Source: UBA6623 sp965238125 (GTDB taxonomy: Bacteria; Acidobacteriota; Terriglobia; Bryobacterales; UBA6623). From it: 64,000 nucleotides of DNA. The DNA is taken from assembly GCA_965238125.1 (NCBI GenBank), contig OZ250179.1, positions 2,046,001 to 2,110,000 on the forward strand, given 5' to 3'. Under the pieces are notes generated by a model that saw nothing but the letters and a program-made list of their open reading frames with translations, did not search any database and was not told the DNA's origin. Positions 53,903 to 63,339 of this stretch are shown in pieces. The first letter of the stretch is position 1. Each line of letters opens with the position of its first letter. The translations under genes were made by a program, and so were the position numbers.

Positions 53903-55569
53903 CCAGGATTTCCATTTTGGCCCTGGCACGGTCACAGGATACACCCCCGCTGCGCCGAATACCACGTCTTTTCGCGCTGAACCCTGCACATCACCTCCGC
54001 CGGTAGGCGCCAGGGCTCGTCCGTCCGCTCACAGACGTTGATTGAGCGGACTGAACGGCGCTCCGGCCGACACTGCTCCCTGCGAAACCTTTTTGGAGCC
54101 AAAAACTGTTGATCCTCGCCCGGGCAACGCTACCCACCCGGCACAGGCAGCGCCCAGATCCTATGCAGCATGTCACCGAACAGCCGCCGGTTCAGATGCC
54201 CCTCCGCCAGCAGCAACCAGTAGTAGCGAGCATGCTTGACCAGCCGACCGCCGGTCTTCATCAACCTGTGTTGCAAACTCGTTAGCGACCAGCTTTTGAT
54301 TCGCTGCGGCAGCCCTAGCCGCCGCCACAGGTTGCCCAGGTTGTAGGCCGGCACGCTGAGTTGCAGCCGTACCTCGTTGGCTCGGAAGCGGTGACACGAC
54401 AAGCGGGTCCAGTGCGTGGCCTGTTTGCCTTCTTTGATCCACTGCTCCGCCGTGCCGCGCTTGTTGTAGAACCGCACGACCGAGCGGCTCGGCAAGCTCA
54501 TGCTCGTCACGACAAATCCGACGCGCGGGAATAATTCGCCCTGGTGATGCTCGACCTTGGCGACAACTCGCCTTGCCTTCGACCAGCTCTCGGCCTGATA
54601 GCGAAAACTCTTGTAGCGCACTAGGGGCTTGGCGTTCGGCCTGCCCGGTGGCCGAAACAGGATGTCCTCGATCTCCAGCTCCAGGCTCTTGTTCGCCGGG
54701 ATGCGAATCACGTAGTCCACGCCGCGCTCCTCCATCGCCTCGTAGATCTCGGGCTTGGCGAAGGCGGCGTCGGCGCGGAACGTCACCTGTTTGCCCTCCG
54801 CCTGTTGTCGTTCGATCTCCGGCAGTAGCAGCTCGTCCCAGTCCTCGGCGCTGTGCACGTTGCCGGGACGCAGCTTCGCGCCTAGGCAGTCGCCGTGCTG
54901 GTTGAACAGCAACAGCGGGTGATAGCAGAGGGACTCAAAATGGCCGTTGTAGGCACTGCCTTCCTGTTGGCCGTGGACGGGGCTCTCCGTGGAGTCCATG
55001 TCGAGCACCACGCGGTCTGAACCGTCGGGAGCTTCGGCTTGCGCGACCAGCTCCCGGTTCACTGCCATCAGCCCCAGCAAGTTCTCTTCGCTCGCCAGCA
55101 TCTCGGTCTCGAAGCCATGCAGCGTCGAGGTCAAGGCTGCTCCGCGATCCCAGTTCCTCTTCGAGCCGATCAAGCGAAAGGTCGGATCGGCGGATACTCG
55201 AACGGCGTCATTGAGGTCCTCGTAGCCAGCGAGTCGGCTGTAGACCGACTGCCGCAGCAGATCGGCCAGCGCGAACTTCTTGTTCAAGCCTTGTCGCGAG
55301 TCGCTGAGATGCTCGTCGATCAGCTGGCCGAGTCCGAGTCGTTCATCCAGTTCGCGAACGAGAATCAGACCGCCATCCGAGGTGACTCGCGATCCTTGGA
55401 AATCGACTTTGAGAAATCCATTGAACGTGAGCTGAAACGGCTTGTTTTCTTTTTCACCCATCGGGTGTTGACCTCCATGGCGTCCTTATCGGGCTCTAGC
55501 CCCTATCAATAAAGACGCTGAAGGTCGCTGGATGGTCTGAAGCTCATACATCAAATTGAAAATGCGGGC
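53903..55569 (-). mobile_element. IS1380-family element, copy 5 (intact, with TSD)
   Basis: 1667 bp. In its own orientation it starts GCCCGCATTTTCAATTTG (at 55569) and ends ...CCAAAATGGAAATCCTGG (53903). The imperfect terminal repeats, the complete transposase and the CAAG duplication on both sides make this the youngest and best-defined copy in the window. It lies antisense inside the ROCO gene. Confidence 0.95.
54130..55461 (-). CDS. IS1380-family DDE transposase
   Basis: An intact 443-residue protein with MGEKENKPFQLTFNG at the start, VVLDMDSTESPVHGQQEG (Asp 1), FRADAAFAKPEIYEAMEERG (Asp 2) and FYNKRGTAEQWIKEGKQATH (Glu). It closely matches copies 2 and 4. It is followed by the 220-bp non-coding tail before the right end. 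The complete frame in an element with intact termini implies recent activity. Confidence 0.95.
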   Translation of the reverse strand: MGEKENKPFQLTFNGFLKVDFQGSRVTSDGGLILVRELDERLGLGQLIDEHLSDSRQGLNKKFALADLLRQSVYSRLAGYEDLNDAVRVSADPTFRLIGSKRNWDRGAALTSTLHGFETEMLASEENLLGLMAVNRELVAQAEAPDGSDRVVLDMDSTESPVHGQQEGSAYNGHFESLCYHPLLLFNQHGDCLGAKLRPGNVHSAEDWDELLLPEIERQQAEGKQVTFRADAAFAKPEIYEAMEERGVDYVIRIPANKSLELEIEDILFRPPGRPNAKPLVRYKSFRYQAESWSKARRVVAKVEHHQGELFPRVGFVVTSMSLPSRSVVRFYNKRGTAEQWIKEGKQATHWTRLSCHRFRANEVRLQLSVPAYNLGNLWRRLGLPQRIKSWSLTSLQHRLMKTGGRLVKHARYYWLLLAEGHLNRRLFGDMLHRIWALPVPGG

Positions 55570-55573
55570 CAAG
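55570..55573. repeat. Target-site duplication CAAG, right
   Basis: Second copy of CAAG, immediately after the IS copy 5 left end. Deleting positions 53903-55573 rejoins GAT CAA G to AA CTG CTG and restores the ROCO frame. Confidence 0.85.
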
Positions 55574-56802
55574 AACTGCTGCTTGGGTATTTGAACGACC
55601 TGGGCGTGGTGCTGACGTTTCGCGACGACCGCCGGCTGCGGGATACGAATATCCTCAACCCGGTCTGGGTGACCGACGGCATCTATCGGATCTTGAATTC
55701 ACCGTTGGTGTTTCAGAGCAAGGGCGTGTTGCGGAGGGAAGTGCTGGGGCAGATTCTGGACCCGGTCGAGTATCCGCCGGACCGTCATGAGTTTCTGATC
55801 GGGATGATGCGTAAGTTCGAGTTGTGTTTCGCGTTCGAAGGCCGCGAAGGCGAGTATTTGATTCCCGATTTGCTGTCGAAGGAAGCGCCGTTTCTCAATT
55901 GGCAAGACGAGGAGGCGCTGAACTGGGAGTTCCACTACGATGTGTTGCCCTCGAGCGTGATTTCGCGCTTTATGGTGCGGACGAGCCGGTACTTGCCGAG
56001 GGAGGGCATTGCGACCTGGCGAACCGGAGTTGTGATCGAAGTTGAGGGCTGCAGGGCGCGCGCGAGGGCCGACAACGAAGCCGGAGTCGTTACGGTGTCG
56101 ATTCTCGGGCGACAGTCGGCGAGGCACCAGGCTCTTGCGGTGATCCGCAACGAATTTCAACATATCCACGACACGATTTCGGGCATCAAAGTAGCGGAGA
56201 AAGTTCCCGTTCCGGGGCACGACGCCAAGCCGGTGAGTTATCAGTACCTTTTGGAATTGCGGAAGAAAGGGGTCAGGGAGTTTCTGCCGGAGGGCGGGGA
56301 AGAGTTGGTCGGCGTCGCTTGGCTGCTGGAGGGGATTGAGGAGTTAGCGGACCCTGACCGACACGGCTTAGGGAAGAAGGGGTTTGATCGTCGGGGGCGA
56401 CGGGGCCGGGAGTGGGACGACGAGGCGGAGGAGGTCACAGCGCCGGCCAGGCACGGGCAGTCCGTGGGCGCGGGAGGGGCTGCGCTGGCGCCAGCGCTGG
56501 AGCCGAAGGACAACCAAGCGCCGACACGCACGCCGAGTGCATGGGACAGCATCGCTCCGATCCTAACGGTCGTAGTCATTTTCGGCATTCTGACCTTGGT
56601 GGCCCTATCGCTCTGGAACGTTGGTCTACCGCCGGAGGCCTTCAACTCCGTGCTAGTCGGCACGATCCTGCTGGCAATAATCGTATTCGCCGTTCAATTA
56701 CTCAAAGGAGGGCTTATCGGCGAGAACTCACTTGTCGACCTGTTCAAGAAGGCGCTGGACGTGTTGAGATTCTGGCGAAGGGCGGGAGACGGTGAGGGAT
56801 AG

Positions 56803-57289
56803 CAGCAAGGGTCACAGGGTTGGTGATGATAGTAGAGTCGGATAAGGTATATTATGTTAAATTTATACCCGTGGCGTCCGATTGGCGTGGGGTCTTTGCT
56901 TCCTTCCGTGGGGATGAGAATTGGCGCACGGTCCTTTCCTTCGCCCCTTCAGGGCTCGCCCGGAGTGAGGCGACTACCCCGGGTTACGCTTCGCTTCACC
57001 CGGGGCTAGGGCTCCCGTCGCCGCTTCGCGGCTACGGACGTTTGTGATTTCACGGGCTATACGGTAGTCCGCCATGCGCTCGAGGGGGCGGAAGAGTCCG
57101 TTTCTATGAATTTGCGGGATTTGTAATGCCGCTAATCAAGATTCGTTTCGTGGCCGGCGCATCATCGCCATCCATTCCGAACGGACCACGCTTAGGGCCT
57201 CGTTTTTGGGAGAAGACATGTCGCCAGGAATGGCGACACGGCTCGCCTGGAGGCGCGCGCCACGTCGGGGACGTTGGGCATCGAGGAGA
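56803..57289. other. Intergenic right border of island with dispersed repeats
   Basis: 487 bases without a credible gene. It includes a GC-rich block (CCCTTCAGGGCTCGCCCGGA, CCCCGGGTTACGCTTCGCTT) typical of dispersed intergenic repeats. At 57218-57275 lies GACATGTCGCCAGGAATGGC and following bases, which recurs at 59044-59096. The accessory island appears to end before this point. Confidence 0.5.
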
Positions 57290-57949
57290 TTACGGGGCTA
57301 TTGTCGGGAGAGCTTCGCGGAGAGCCGGCATCACTTCCGCGGTGGACTTGACGGGCTTGACTTGCATTCCGGCGGCGGTTCCGGCGGCGATTCCGGCTTC
57401 GGAGTCTTCGATGACTAGGCACTGTTGGGGGTTGATGGGTTGCGACGATCCGTTGTTAAGTCGTTCGAGTGCTGTTAGATAGGGTTCGGGATCGGGTTTG
57501 TGGCGGTGGACGTGATCTCCGCAGATTAAGATGTCGAGGTGCCGGCGGATCTCGGTCTTGATCAGGAGGGGTTCAACCTCTGAGGTCATGCTTGAGGAAA
57601 CGACCCCAATATTCAGGTGACGTGGGCTTTGTTGAATCCAGTATTGGAGTTCGGGTAGGATTGTCAGCTCTTCGCGGAAACGGGCTTGGAAGGCGGCGCG
57701 CTTGGTGTCGCAGGCTTGTCGCTTGGATTCGGGGGTGGGGGACTTCCCTGCCCCGGTGAGTAGGATTTCGGCGGCGATGAGGTCCGTCTTGCCGGTTAAG
57801 CGACGGTTGTATTCGGGCCAGGGCATGTGTGCGCCGTAGGGTTTGATGACGTCCATCCAGCAGCGGTAGTGGAGGGGTTCGCTGTCGACGAGGACGCCGT
57901 CGAAGTCGAACAGGACGGCGCGGATGTTGGGTAGGGGGTGGAGGGCCAT
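57290..57949 (-). CDS. HAD-superfamily hydrolase (beta-phosphoglucomutase-like)
   Basis: 219 residues. Motif I is AVLFDFDGVLVDSEPLHY (nucleophile Asp and acid/base Asp), motif II is in GVVSSSMTSEVEPLL, motif III lysine in CGDHVHRHKPDPEPY, and motif IV is CLVIEDSEAGIAAG. The alpha-helical cap after motif I places it with sugar-phosphate phosphatases and phosphoglucomutases of subclass I. The precise substrate is unknown. It is single and minus-strand. Confidence 0.88.
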   Translation of the reverse strand: MALHPLPNIRAVLFDFDGVLVDSEPLHYRCWMDVIKPYGAHMPWPEYNRRLTGKTDLIAAEILLTGAGKSPTPESKRQACDTKRAAFQARFREELTILPELQYWIQQSPRHLNIGVVSSSMTSEVEPLLIKTEIRRHLDILICGDHVHRHKPDPEPYLTALERLNNGSSQPINPQQCLVIEDSEAGIAAGTAAGMQVKPVKSTAEVMPALREALPTIAP

Positions 57950-58092
57950 TTGTTATCTTGGCAGACCTTGGAAAAATGGGGGACAGTCCCCAATTTTTCA
58001 CAGCCCCTTACGTGCGCGGCTCGGTTTTGGGGTTTTGGAGGCGAGACCCCCGGCCCGGGTTGTGAGCGGGCGCGGGGGCGGTGGGGTGGAAG

Positions 58093-58632
58093 TCAGGTCT
58101 TGTTTGGCATTTCGACTCGCAGGTTGTTCGTTACTTCGAACACGCCGCTGACACCGTTGGCTTCAATGAACGCGACATTCTTTTCGGCTTCGCGGTTGAC
58201 GACGCCTTCAAGAGTTACGCGGCCGTTCTTGACGATGATATGGATGGTGGGGACTGCTCGTAGCGCGTAGCGGTCCAGGACCGGGTTGGTGTAGAGCGCT
58301 CGGGCGACGCGAACCCGCAGACTGTCGTCATAACCGGAAACCGGCAAGACTTCAATGCGGTTTTCGACCTCGGTAACGGCTTCCAACCGTGCCACGCGGC
58401 GTTCAGCGGAGGTCTTGATGGTGGGCCGAACCGTTTGTCCCGATAAGATGACGCGATCGCCGTCGACTTGGAAGTTCAGGTTGTCAAACACCCCGTAATA
58501 GGGCATCGTGACCAACTCATGACGAACCTGCCTCTCGATGGGGGTCAGGTTTTCGATCGATTTGGCGGCGGCCGGCAAGGCGGCCAACCCAAGGGCAATG
58601 GTTAGAGCGATGTTGCGAAATGGCTTTCTCAT
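58093..58632 (-). CDS. BON-domain periplasmic protein
   Basis: 179 residues with a signal peptide (RNIALTIALGLAALPAAA). Two BON (OsmY/nodulation) domains follow: YYGVFDNLNFQVDGDRVILS... and RVARALYTNPVLDRYALRAV PTIHIIVKNGRVTLEGVV. BON domains bind phospholipid or stabilise the envelope under stress. The C-terminal strand ends FEVTNNLRVEMPNKT. The start ATG has GAGGAG upstream. Confidence 0.85.
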   Translation of the reverse strand: MRKPFRNIALTIALGLAALPAAAKSIENLTPIERQVRHELVTMPYYGVFDNLNFQVDGDRVILSGQTVRPTIKTSAERRVARLEAVTEVENRIEVLPVSGYDDSLRVRVARALYTNPVLDRYALRAVPTIHIIVKNGRVTLEGVVNREAEKNVAFIEANGVSGVFEVTNNLRVEMPNKT

Positions 58633-59223
58633 GACGTTCTCCTCTTTCTTGTAGAACCCGTTGCGTTAAACCGTTTCAGCTTGTGGCCACAAAACCGAAT
58701 CTCTTGTGTGCAACTGTGGGATGTGACGCTTGGTGTTGGGCTTGGGATTCACGGAATTGATGTATTGGGTGGGTTCTTACGGTAAGGAGAAGCGGCGGGC
58801 GGCGACGGGAAGTCCGGCTCGCCGGGGTAGGCGGTAGCGACGACGGTTTCGCTTTTCAGCCGGTGGAGACGCGGCTCGACGTTTCAATAACCCTTGGCTT
58901 TATCCACCACATTCAGCAGCGGCCGCCCTTGGACGAAACGCTCGATGTTGTTCCGGACCACGGCCAAGCGCCTTCTCATCCCATCCAGCGCCATTATCCT
59001 ACATTTCCGACGCGCTCCTCGCTTTCGTTTCGTGGAAGGCGGGACATGTCGGCAGGAATGGCGACACGGCACGCTGAAAGCGTGCGCCACGTCGCGCGCC
59101 GACAGCTGCGTCAGTTCGCTTTGTTCCGTGCCCAGTGCGGCCCCGAGTCTATCTCCCACATTTGTGTCGGGTACCGGGAGGAGGTTGGGAACGGATCGAG
59201 CGCTTGTAGTACTCTAGGCTTCG
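58633..59223. other. Intergenic with dispersed repeat
   Basis: 591 bases between divergent genes. Positions 59044-59096 repeat the 57218-57275 unit (GACATGTCGGCAGGAATGGC..., ...GCGCCACGTCG). The rest shows no gene. It should contain promoters for both the BON gene and the oxidoreductase operon. Confidence 0.5.
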
Positions 59224-60267
59224 ATGCGGTTTGGTCTTGTCGGCGCCGGGGAAATCGGGCGGATTCGCGCGGATGCGCTGCGGCGTTCGCGCGATTGCAG
59301 TCTATCGGCGGTGGCCGATCGCGACTCGGCGCGCGCGGGGTCGGCGGCGGGGGCCCACGGCGCGGCGGCGCTCGATGACTTTCGCGAACTAATTGGCCGG
59401 AACGATGTTGACGCGGTGGTTGTCTCGACTCCTCCCGACAGCCACGAGGAGATCACGTTGGCGGCGCTCGAAGCGGGCAAACATGTGCTTTGCGAAAAGC
59501 CGTTGGCTCCGAACGTCGCCGCTTGCCGTCGTATGGTCGAAGCGGCGCGGCGGCGCGGGCTCGTGCTGGCGACGGGCTTTTGCCAGCGCTACTTTCCGGC
59601 CGTTCGATTCATTAAGCAAACCGCGGTGTCGGGGGAGATCGGCGAGCTGACGTATGTTCGCGCGTATACGGGGCATTTGGGTTTGTCGGAATTTCGTGAA
59701 GCCTGGATGTACGACAAGAGGGCCGTCGGCGGCGGGGCGCTGATGGATAACGGGATGCACATCATCGACCTTGTGTCGCACCTTCTTGGCGACATCAGTG
59801 AAGTGTACGGAGCGGCGTCGAACGCGGTGTGGCAACTCGACGGCGCGGAGGATCACGGGGTTGCTTTGTTGCGCGGCCGCGATGGCAAAACCGCGACGAT
59901 CGAGGCGGCGTGGAACGAGTGGCGGGGCTACCGGTTTTCGATCGAAGCGTATGGGGATCGGGGCATGGCTAGGGCTTCGTACGGGCCGATGTTCGCGATG
60001 GCGGTTTATCTCGAAAGGCCCGGCGTCGTGCGCCGCCGTAAGTCTCACTTGTATCCGATGGTCTTCTTGCGCGAACAATGGTACGGGTGGCAATCGACGG
60101 TGCGGACGGCATTCATCGAGGAGTTTCGGGATTTCAAGCGTCGTACGCGAGGAGAGGCCGCACTTGCCGCCGACGGCACCGCCGGGTTGCGGGCGGTTGA
60201 GATTGCGCACGGGGTTTATGAAAGTCACGCCGAACGTCGGCCGGTCGCGGTAGGGAGAGCGGATTAG
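59224..60267 (+). CDS. Gfo/Idh/MocA-family oxidoreductase
   Basis: 347 residues. The N-terminal Rossmann motif is RFGLVGAGEIGRIRADAL, followed by DVDAVVVSTPPDSHEEITLA and the NAD-domain signature AGKHVLCEKPLAPNVAACRRMV with the conserved E-K-P lysine. The C-terminal domain has GGGALMDNGMHIIDLVSHLLG, the family catalytic His region. These enzymes oxidise or reduce sugars and their derivatives; the substrate is unknown. First gene of a four-gene run with overlaps or 4-bp gaps. Confidence 0.88.
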   Translation: MRFGLVGAGEIGRIRADALRRSRDCSLSAVADRDSARAGSAAGAHGAAALDDFRELIGRNDVDAVVVSTPPDSHEEITLAALEAGKHVLCEKPLAPNVAACRRMVEAARRRGLVLATGFCQRYFPAVRFIKQTAVSGEIGELTYVRAYTGHLGLSEFREAWMYDKRAVGGGALMDNGMHIIDLVSHLLGDISEVYGAASNAVWQLDGAEDHGVALLRGRDGKTATIEAAWNEWRGYRFSIEAYGDRGMARASYGPMFAMAVYLERPGVVRRRKSHLYPMVFLREQWYGWQSTVRTAFIEEFRDFKRRTRGEAALAADGTAGLRAVEIAHGVYESHAERRPVAVGRAD

Positions 60268-60271
60268 CTCT

Positions 60272-62329
60272 ATGTGGGAATGGGCGCAAAAGCAGAGTCG
60301 GTGGGATAAGGGGCTGCTGGTCCTGGTGGCGTTCTATTTGTTCCTGTGGCCTTTCGAACCGGTGATTCCGGGCGTGGGGGCCATTCGCGAGCCGCTGCAA
60401 GGCGTGATCTATATTCTGGGGTCGATCGCCGTTGTGCGTTACAGCATCAAGGGCGTTCGGATCCTGATCGGGAAGTTCCTTTGGCGAGTGCGCAGGCGGA
60501 TGGCGGCGGTGTACGTGTTCGTTGGCCTGATCCCGTTGACGCTGGCGGTCACGTTGGCGGGGCTGGGGACGGCGCTGCTGTTCGGGCCGCTGGCGGCTTA
60601 CATGGTGACGTCGAAGGTGGAACAGCGAGCGGCGGAACTGCACGCGGCGGCGGCGTCATTCGGTTGGGAGATCCGCGCGACCGAGCCCTCGCGGCGACGC
60701 GAAGCCGGGCTGCGCTTCATTCAAGACGCCCAAGAACGGTTCCCGGGGATTGTGTTGCGGGTGGAGACGGCGGAAGGGGCTGTCGCGGGATTCCCGGCCT
60801 GGCTGCTCGAGGAAAAGCCACCGGCGGGGATCGAACAATATCAGGGGGTTGTGCGGCGGGACAGCGACTTGTTTCTGGCGGCGCACGCGCAATACTCCCC
60901 GGACGCTTTGTCGGTCTTGTTGATGGTCCCGCCGACGGGAGAGTACTTGGCCGCGCTGCTGCCGGGCCTGGGGGTGGTGGAGCGGTTTGATTTTGAGGCG
61001 GCGCTTGAGCCCTTGCGAGAAATCGAGCGCGCCCACAAAGAAGACGACGGGCCGCCAAGCGCGGAGGAGCGCCGGCGCCGGGAAGGACTGGTCCGGCGGG
61101 CGCACGAGCGATTACTGGGAGGCGGCTCCGCGGGCGGAGTGGAGAAAATGCTTCCGCCGCAAGCTCACGGCCTCGATTTTCCGATTCGTTGGCCGGCGCA
61201 GGCGCGGGTGCTGCATTGGTCGGATAGAGAGTCGGAACTGGAAACCGTCTTTGCGTTGCGGTCGCGGTACTCGGCGGTGGCGGGGATTTTGTTTTCGAAT
61301 CAATCGATGCAGATTGCGCAGGCGGTTCGGATTGCCGGGTACGTTTTGCTGGGCTTGTTTTGCGGTGCGGTGGTGGTTTCCTTGATCGTCGCGATTTCGC
61401 TGACGCGGACGCTGACGCGCACGGTTCATGATCTGTATCGAGGAACCGAGCGGGTCAATCGAAGTGATTTTTCGCATCGTATTCAAGTGCGGGGGAACGA
61501 TCAGCTCAGTGATTTGAGCCGGTCGTTCAATACGATGACGGAATCGATCGAGCGGTTGATCGAGGAATCGCGCGAGCATGAGCGACTGCAATCGGAACTG
61601 GAGATTGCGCGGGAAGTGCAGGCGCGGATGTTTCCGCGCGAAGCACCGAAACTGGCGAGCTTGGAAGTGTTGGGGGTTTGTCGTCCGGCGGAGGTTGTTT
61701 CCGGGGATTTTTACGATTACATTCAGCTCTCGCCGTCGCGGATGGCGCTGGCATTCGGGGATGTTTCGGGCAAGGGGATTTCGGCGGCTTTGGTGATGGC
61801 GACGCTGCACTCGATCGTGCGGACGCAGTTGTCCCTGCTGGCGCATAGTAACGGAGAATTCGCGCTTTCAACGGCCGAGTTGGTTAGTCGCACGAATCGC
61901 CGGCTCTACACCGACACGTCGGACGAGAAGTTCGCCACGCTGTTTTTCGCCGGGTACGACGAACGAGAGGGGGTTCTTTCCTACTCGAACGCGGGCCACT
62001 TGCCGCCGCTGCTGATTCGCGGCGACGATGTTCAGCGACTCGAAGTCACGGGAATGGTGGCGGGGGTTTTCCCGGATTCGACGTATGAATCGCGGCAGGT
62101 GGAGCTTGAGCCGGGCGACACGTTGGTCGCTTTCACCGATGGGTTGACCGAACCGGAGAACGCTTACGAGGAGGAGTTCGGCGAGCAACGTTTTTGCGAG
62201 GCCGTGTTGCGGCATGTCGATCGGCCCAGCGCGGAAATGATCGCGGCGGTGATGCAGGAAGTGATCGACTGGACGGGGGAGTCGTCGTTGCAGGACGATA
62301 TGACGATGTTAGTGGCCAAACGACGATGA
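60272..62329 (+). CDS. HAMP-SpoIIE (PP2C-like) serine phosphatase
   Basis: 685 residues. Hydrophobic segments near the N-terminus (LLVLVAFYLFLWPFEPVIPG, VYVFVGLIPLTLAVTLAGLG) and at about 345-375 (GYVLLGLFCGAVVVSLIVAI) bracket an extracytoplasmic sensor region. A HAMP linker (LTRTVHDLYRGTERV... LSDLSRSFNTMTESI) leads to the RsbU/SpoIIE domain: ELEIAREVQARMFPREAP, VSGDFYDYIQLSPSRMAL AFGDVSGKGISAALVMA (metal-binding Asp residues), and ALVAFTDGLTEPEN-type motif TLVAFTDGLTEPENA. It should dephosphorylate an anti-sigma antagonist or other target in response to an envelope signal. No partner-switch genes are adjacent. Confidence 0.9.
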   Translation: MWEWAQKQSRWDKGLLVLVAFYLFLWPFEPVIPGVGAIREPLQGVIYILGSIAVVRYSIKGVRILIGKFLWRVRRRMAAVYVFVGLIPLTLAVTLAGLGTALLFGPLAAYMVTSKVEQRAAELHAAAASFGWEIRATEPSRRREAGLRFIQDAQERFPGIVLRVETAEGAVAGFPAWLLEEKPPAGIEQYQGVVRRDSDLFLAAHAQYSPDALSVLLMVPPTGEYLAALLPGLGVVERFDFEAALEPLREIERAHKEDDGPPSAEERRRREGLVRRAHERLLGGGSAGGVEKMLPPQAHGLDFPIRWPAQARVLHWSDRESELETVFALRSRYSAVAGILFSNQSMQIAQAVRIAGYVLLGLFCGAVVVSLIVAISLTRTLTRTVHDLYRGTERVNRSDFSHRIQVRGNDQLSDLSRSFNTMTESIERLIEESREHERLQSELEIAREVQARMFPREAPKLASLEVLGVCRPAEVVSGDFYDYIQLSPSRMALAFGDVSGKGISAALVMATLHSIVRTQLSLLAHSNGEFALSTAELVSRTNRRLYTDTSDEKFATLFFAGYDEREGVLSYSNAGHLPPLLIRGDDVQRLEVTGMVAGVFPDSTYESRQVELEPGDTLVAFTDGLTEPENAYEEEFGEQRFCEAVLRHVDRPSAEMIAAVMQEVIDWTGESSLQDDMTMLVAKRR

Positions 62330-63339
62330 TTACGGCCCGCCGTTTGCTTCTGATTCTGGGGTTGCTCGGGGGTTCGTTGGCTTTCGGGACGCTGGGGTTC
62401 TATTGGATCGAGGGTTGGAGACTTTTCGACGCCTTCTACATGGCGTTGATCACGCTGTCGACGGTGGGGTACGCGGAGCTTCATCCGCTGAGCGAAGCCG
62501 GGCGGTTGTTTGCGTCCGTCTTAATTCTTGTCGGCGTGACGGTGACGCTGGTTTCCATCACGCTGCTGGGCGATTTTATTATTAAATTGGAGTTGGCCGA
62601 TTATTTCGGTCACCGCCGGAACAAACGTATGCTGGGAAAAGTGAAGAATCACTATATTGTTTGCGGGCTGGGTCGTGTGGGCCACGGGGTGATCGGCGAG
62701 TTGCAATACGCCAACGCGCCCATCATCGCGATCGATAAAGACCCCGATGCGGCCGGCTGGGCGTCGGACCAGGGCATCCCGACGCTGGTCGGCGACTCGA
62801 CCGAGGATGCCACCCTGATCGAAGCCCACATCAAGGAGGCCAAGGGATTGGTGGCCGCCCTTTCAAGTGACGCCGACAACGTTTACGTGACGCTTTCGGC
62901 CCGCGGGCTGAATGCCGATTTACTGATTGCCGCGCGCGCCACCAACGAGTCGGCGGAGGAGAAATTGCGGCGGGCCGGCGCGACGACTGTTCTGACGCCT
63001 TACACCTATATCGGGCATCGGCTGGCGCAGTCGATGCTGCGGCCGCATGTGCTGAGTTTCTTGGACATCGCCACGGTATTTCGCAAGTCCGATTTGGAAT
63101 TGGAGTTCGAACAGATTCGAGTTTCGGAATCGAGTCGGGTGGCGGGAAAGTCGATCGAGGATTCGAAACTTCGCGACGACTACGGCGTGATCGTGCTTGC
63201 CCTGGTCAAACCGGACGGCGATACGCAATTTAACCCCCGGGCAAAGACCCGCATCGAGGGCCGGGACGTTCTCATCGCCATGGGGGAGCGAGCGAAGCTG
63301 CAACGGCTGGAAGCCGAGCTGGAGGGCCGGCCGCTTTGA
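62326..63339 (+). CDS. TrkA-type potassium channel (single pore loop with RCK domains)
   Basis: Start at ATG 62326 in an ATGA overlap with the phosphatase stop; 337 residues. Two TM helices (LLLILGLLGGSLAFGTLGFY, LFASVLILVGVTVTLVSITLL) flank the pore loop MALITLSTVGYAELHPLS. The filter is TVGYA rather than the usual TVGYG. The cytosolic part is TrkA-N (HYIVCGLGRVGHGVIGEL, NAD-binding) followed by TrkA-C (ESSRVAGKSIEDSKLRDDYG). It is a ligand-gated potassium channel of the MthK type by architecture. Confidence 0.88.
   Translation: MITARRLLLILGLLGGSLAFGTLGFYWIEGWRLFDAFYMALITLSTVGYAELHPLSEAGRLFASVLILVGVTVTLVSITLLGDFIIKLELADYFGHRRNKRMLGKVKNHYIVCGLGRVGHGVIGELQYANAPIIAIDKDPDAAGWASDQGIPTLVGDSTEDATLIEAHIKEAKGLVAALSSDADNVYVTLSARGLNADLLIAARATNESAEEKLRRAGATTVLTPYTYIGHRLAQSMLRPHVLSFLDIATVFRKSDLELEFEQIRVSESSRVAGKSIEDSKLRDDYGVIVLALVKPDGDTQFNPRAKTRIEGRDVLIAMGERAKLQRLEAELEGRPL

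Larger units (their letters stand above)
51700..56802 (+). pseudogene. LRR-Roc-COR (ROCO) protein with C-terminal TM helices, split by IS1380
   Basis: Joining 51700-53902 to 55574-56802 gives one 1143-residue frame. Residues about 25-485 are 20 tandem 23-residue LRRs of the LxxLDLxxNxLTxLPxxIGxL type. The Roc GTPase follows: P-loop MLLVGEGMVGKTSLVDM, switch II IWDFGGQEIMHATHQF, G4 VVINRSDE. The COR domain begins at DPLLARWFEVKRQLEEMKVN and continues after the insertion (LLLGYLNDLGVVLTF, DTNILNPVWVTDGIYRIL, FELCFAFEGREGEYLIPDLL). Two TM helices (APILTVVVIFGILTLVALSLW, VLVGTILLAIIVFAVQLL) end the protein. ROCO proteins are dimeric signalling GTPases. The IS truncates it in COR. The GTG start is next to IS copy 4, so the true N-terminus may be longer. 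Confidence 0.88.

Noticed and set aside
56820..57047. A 75-codon frame after the ROCO gene
   Set aside because: Most of it runs through dispersed intergenic repeats (CTTCAGGGCTCGCCC type); no ribosome-binding site or domain.
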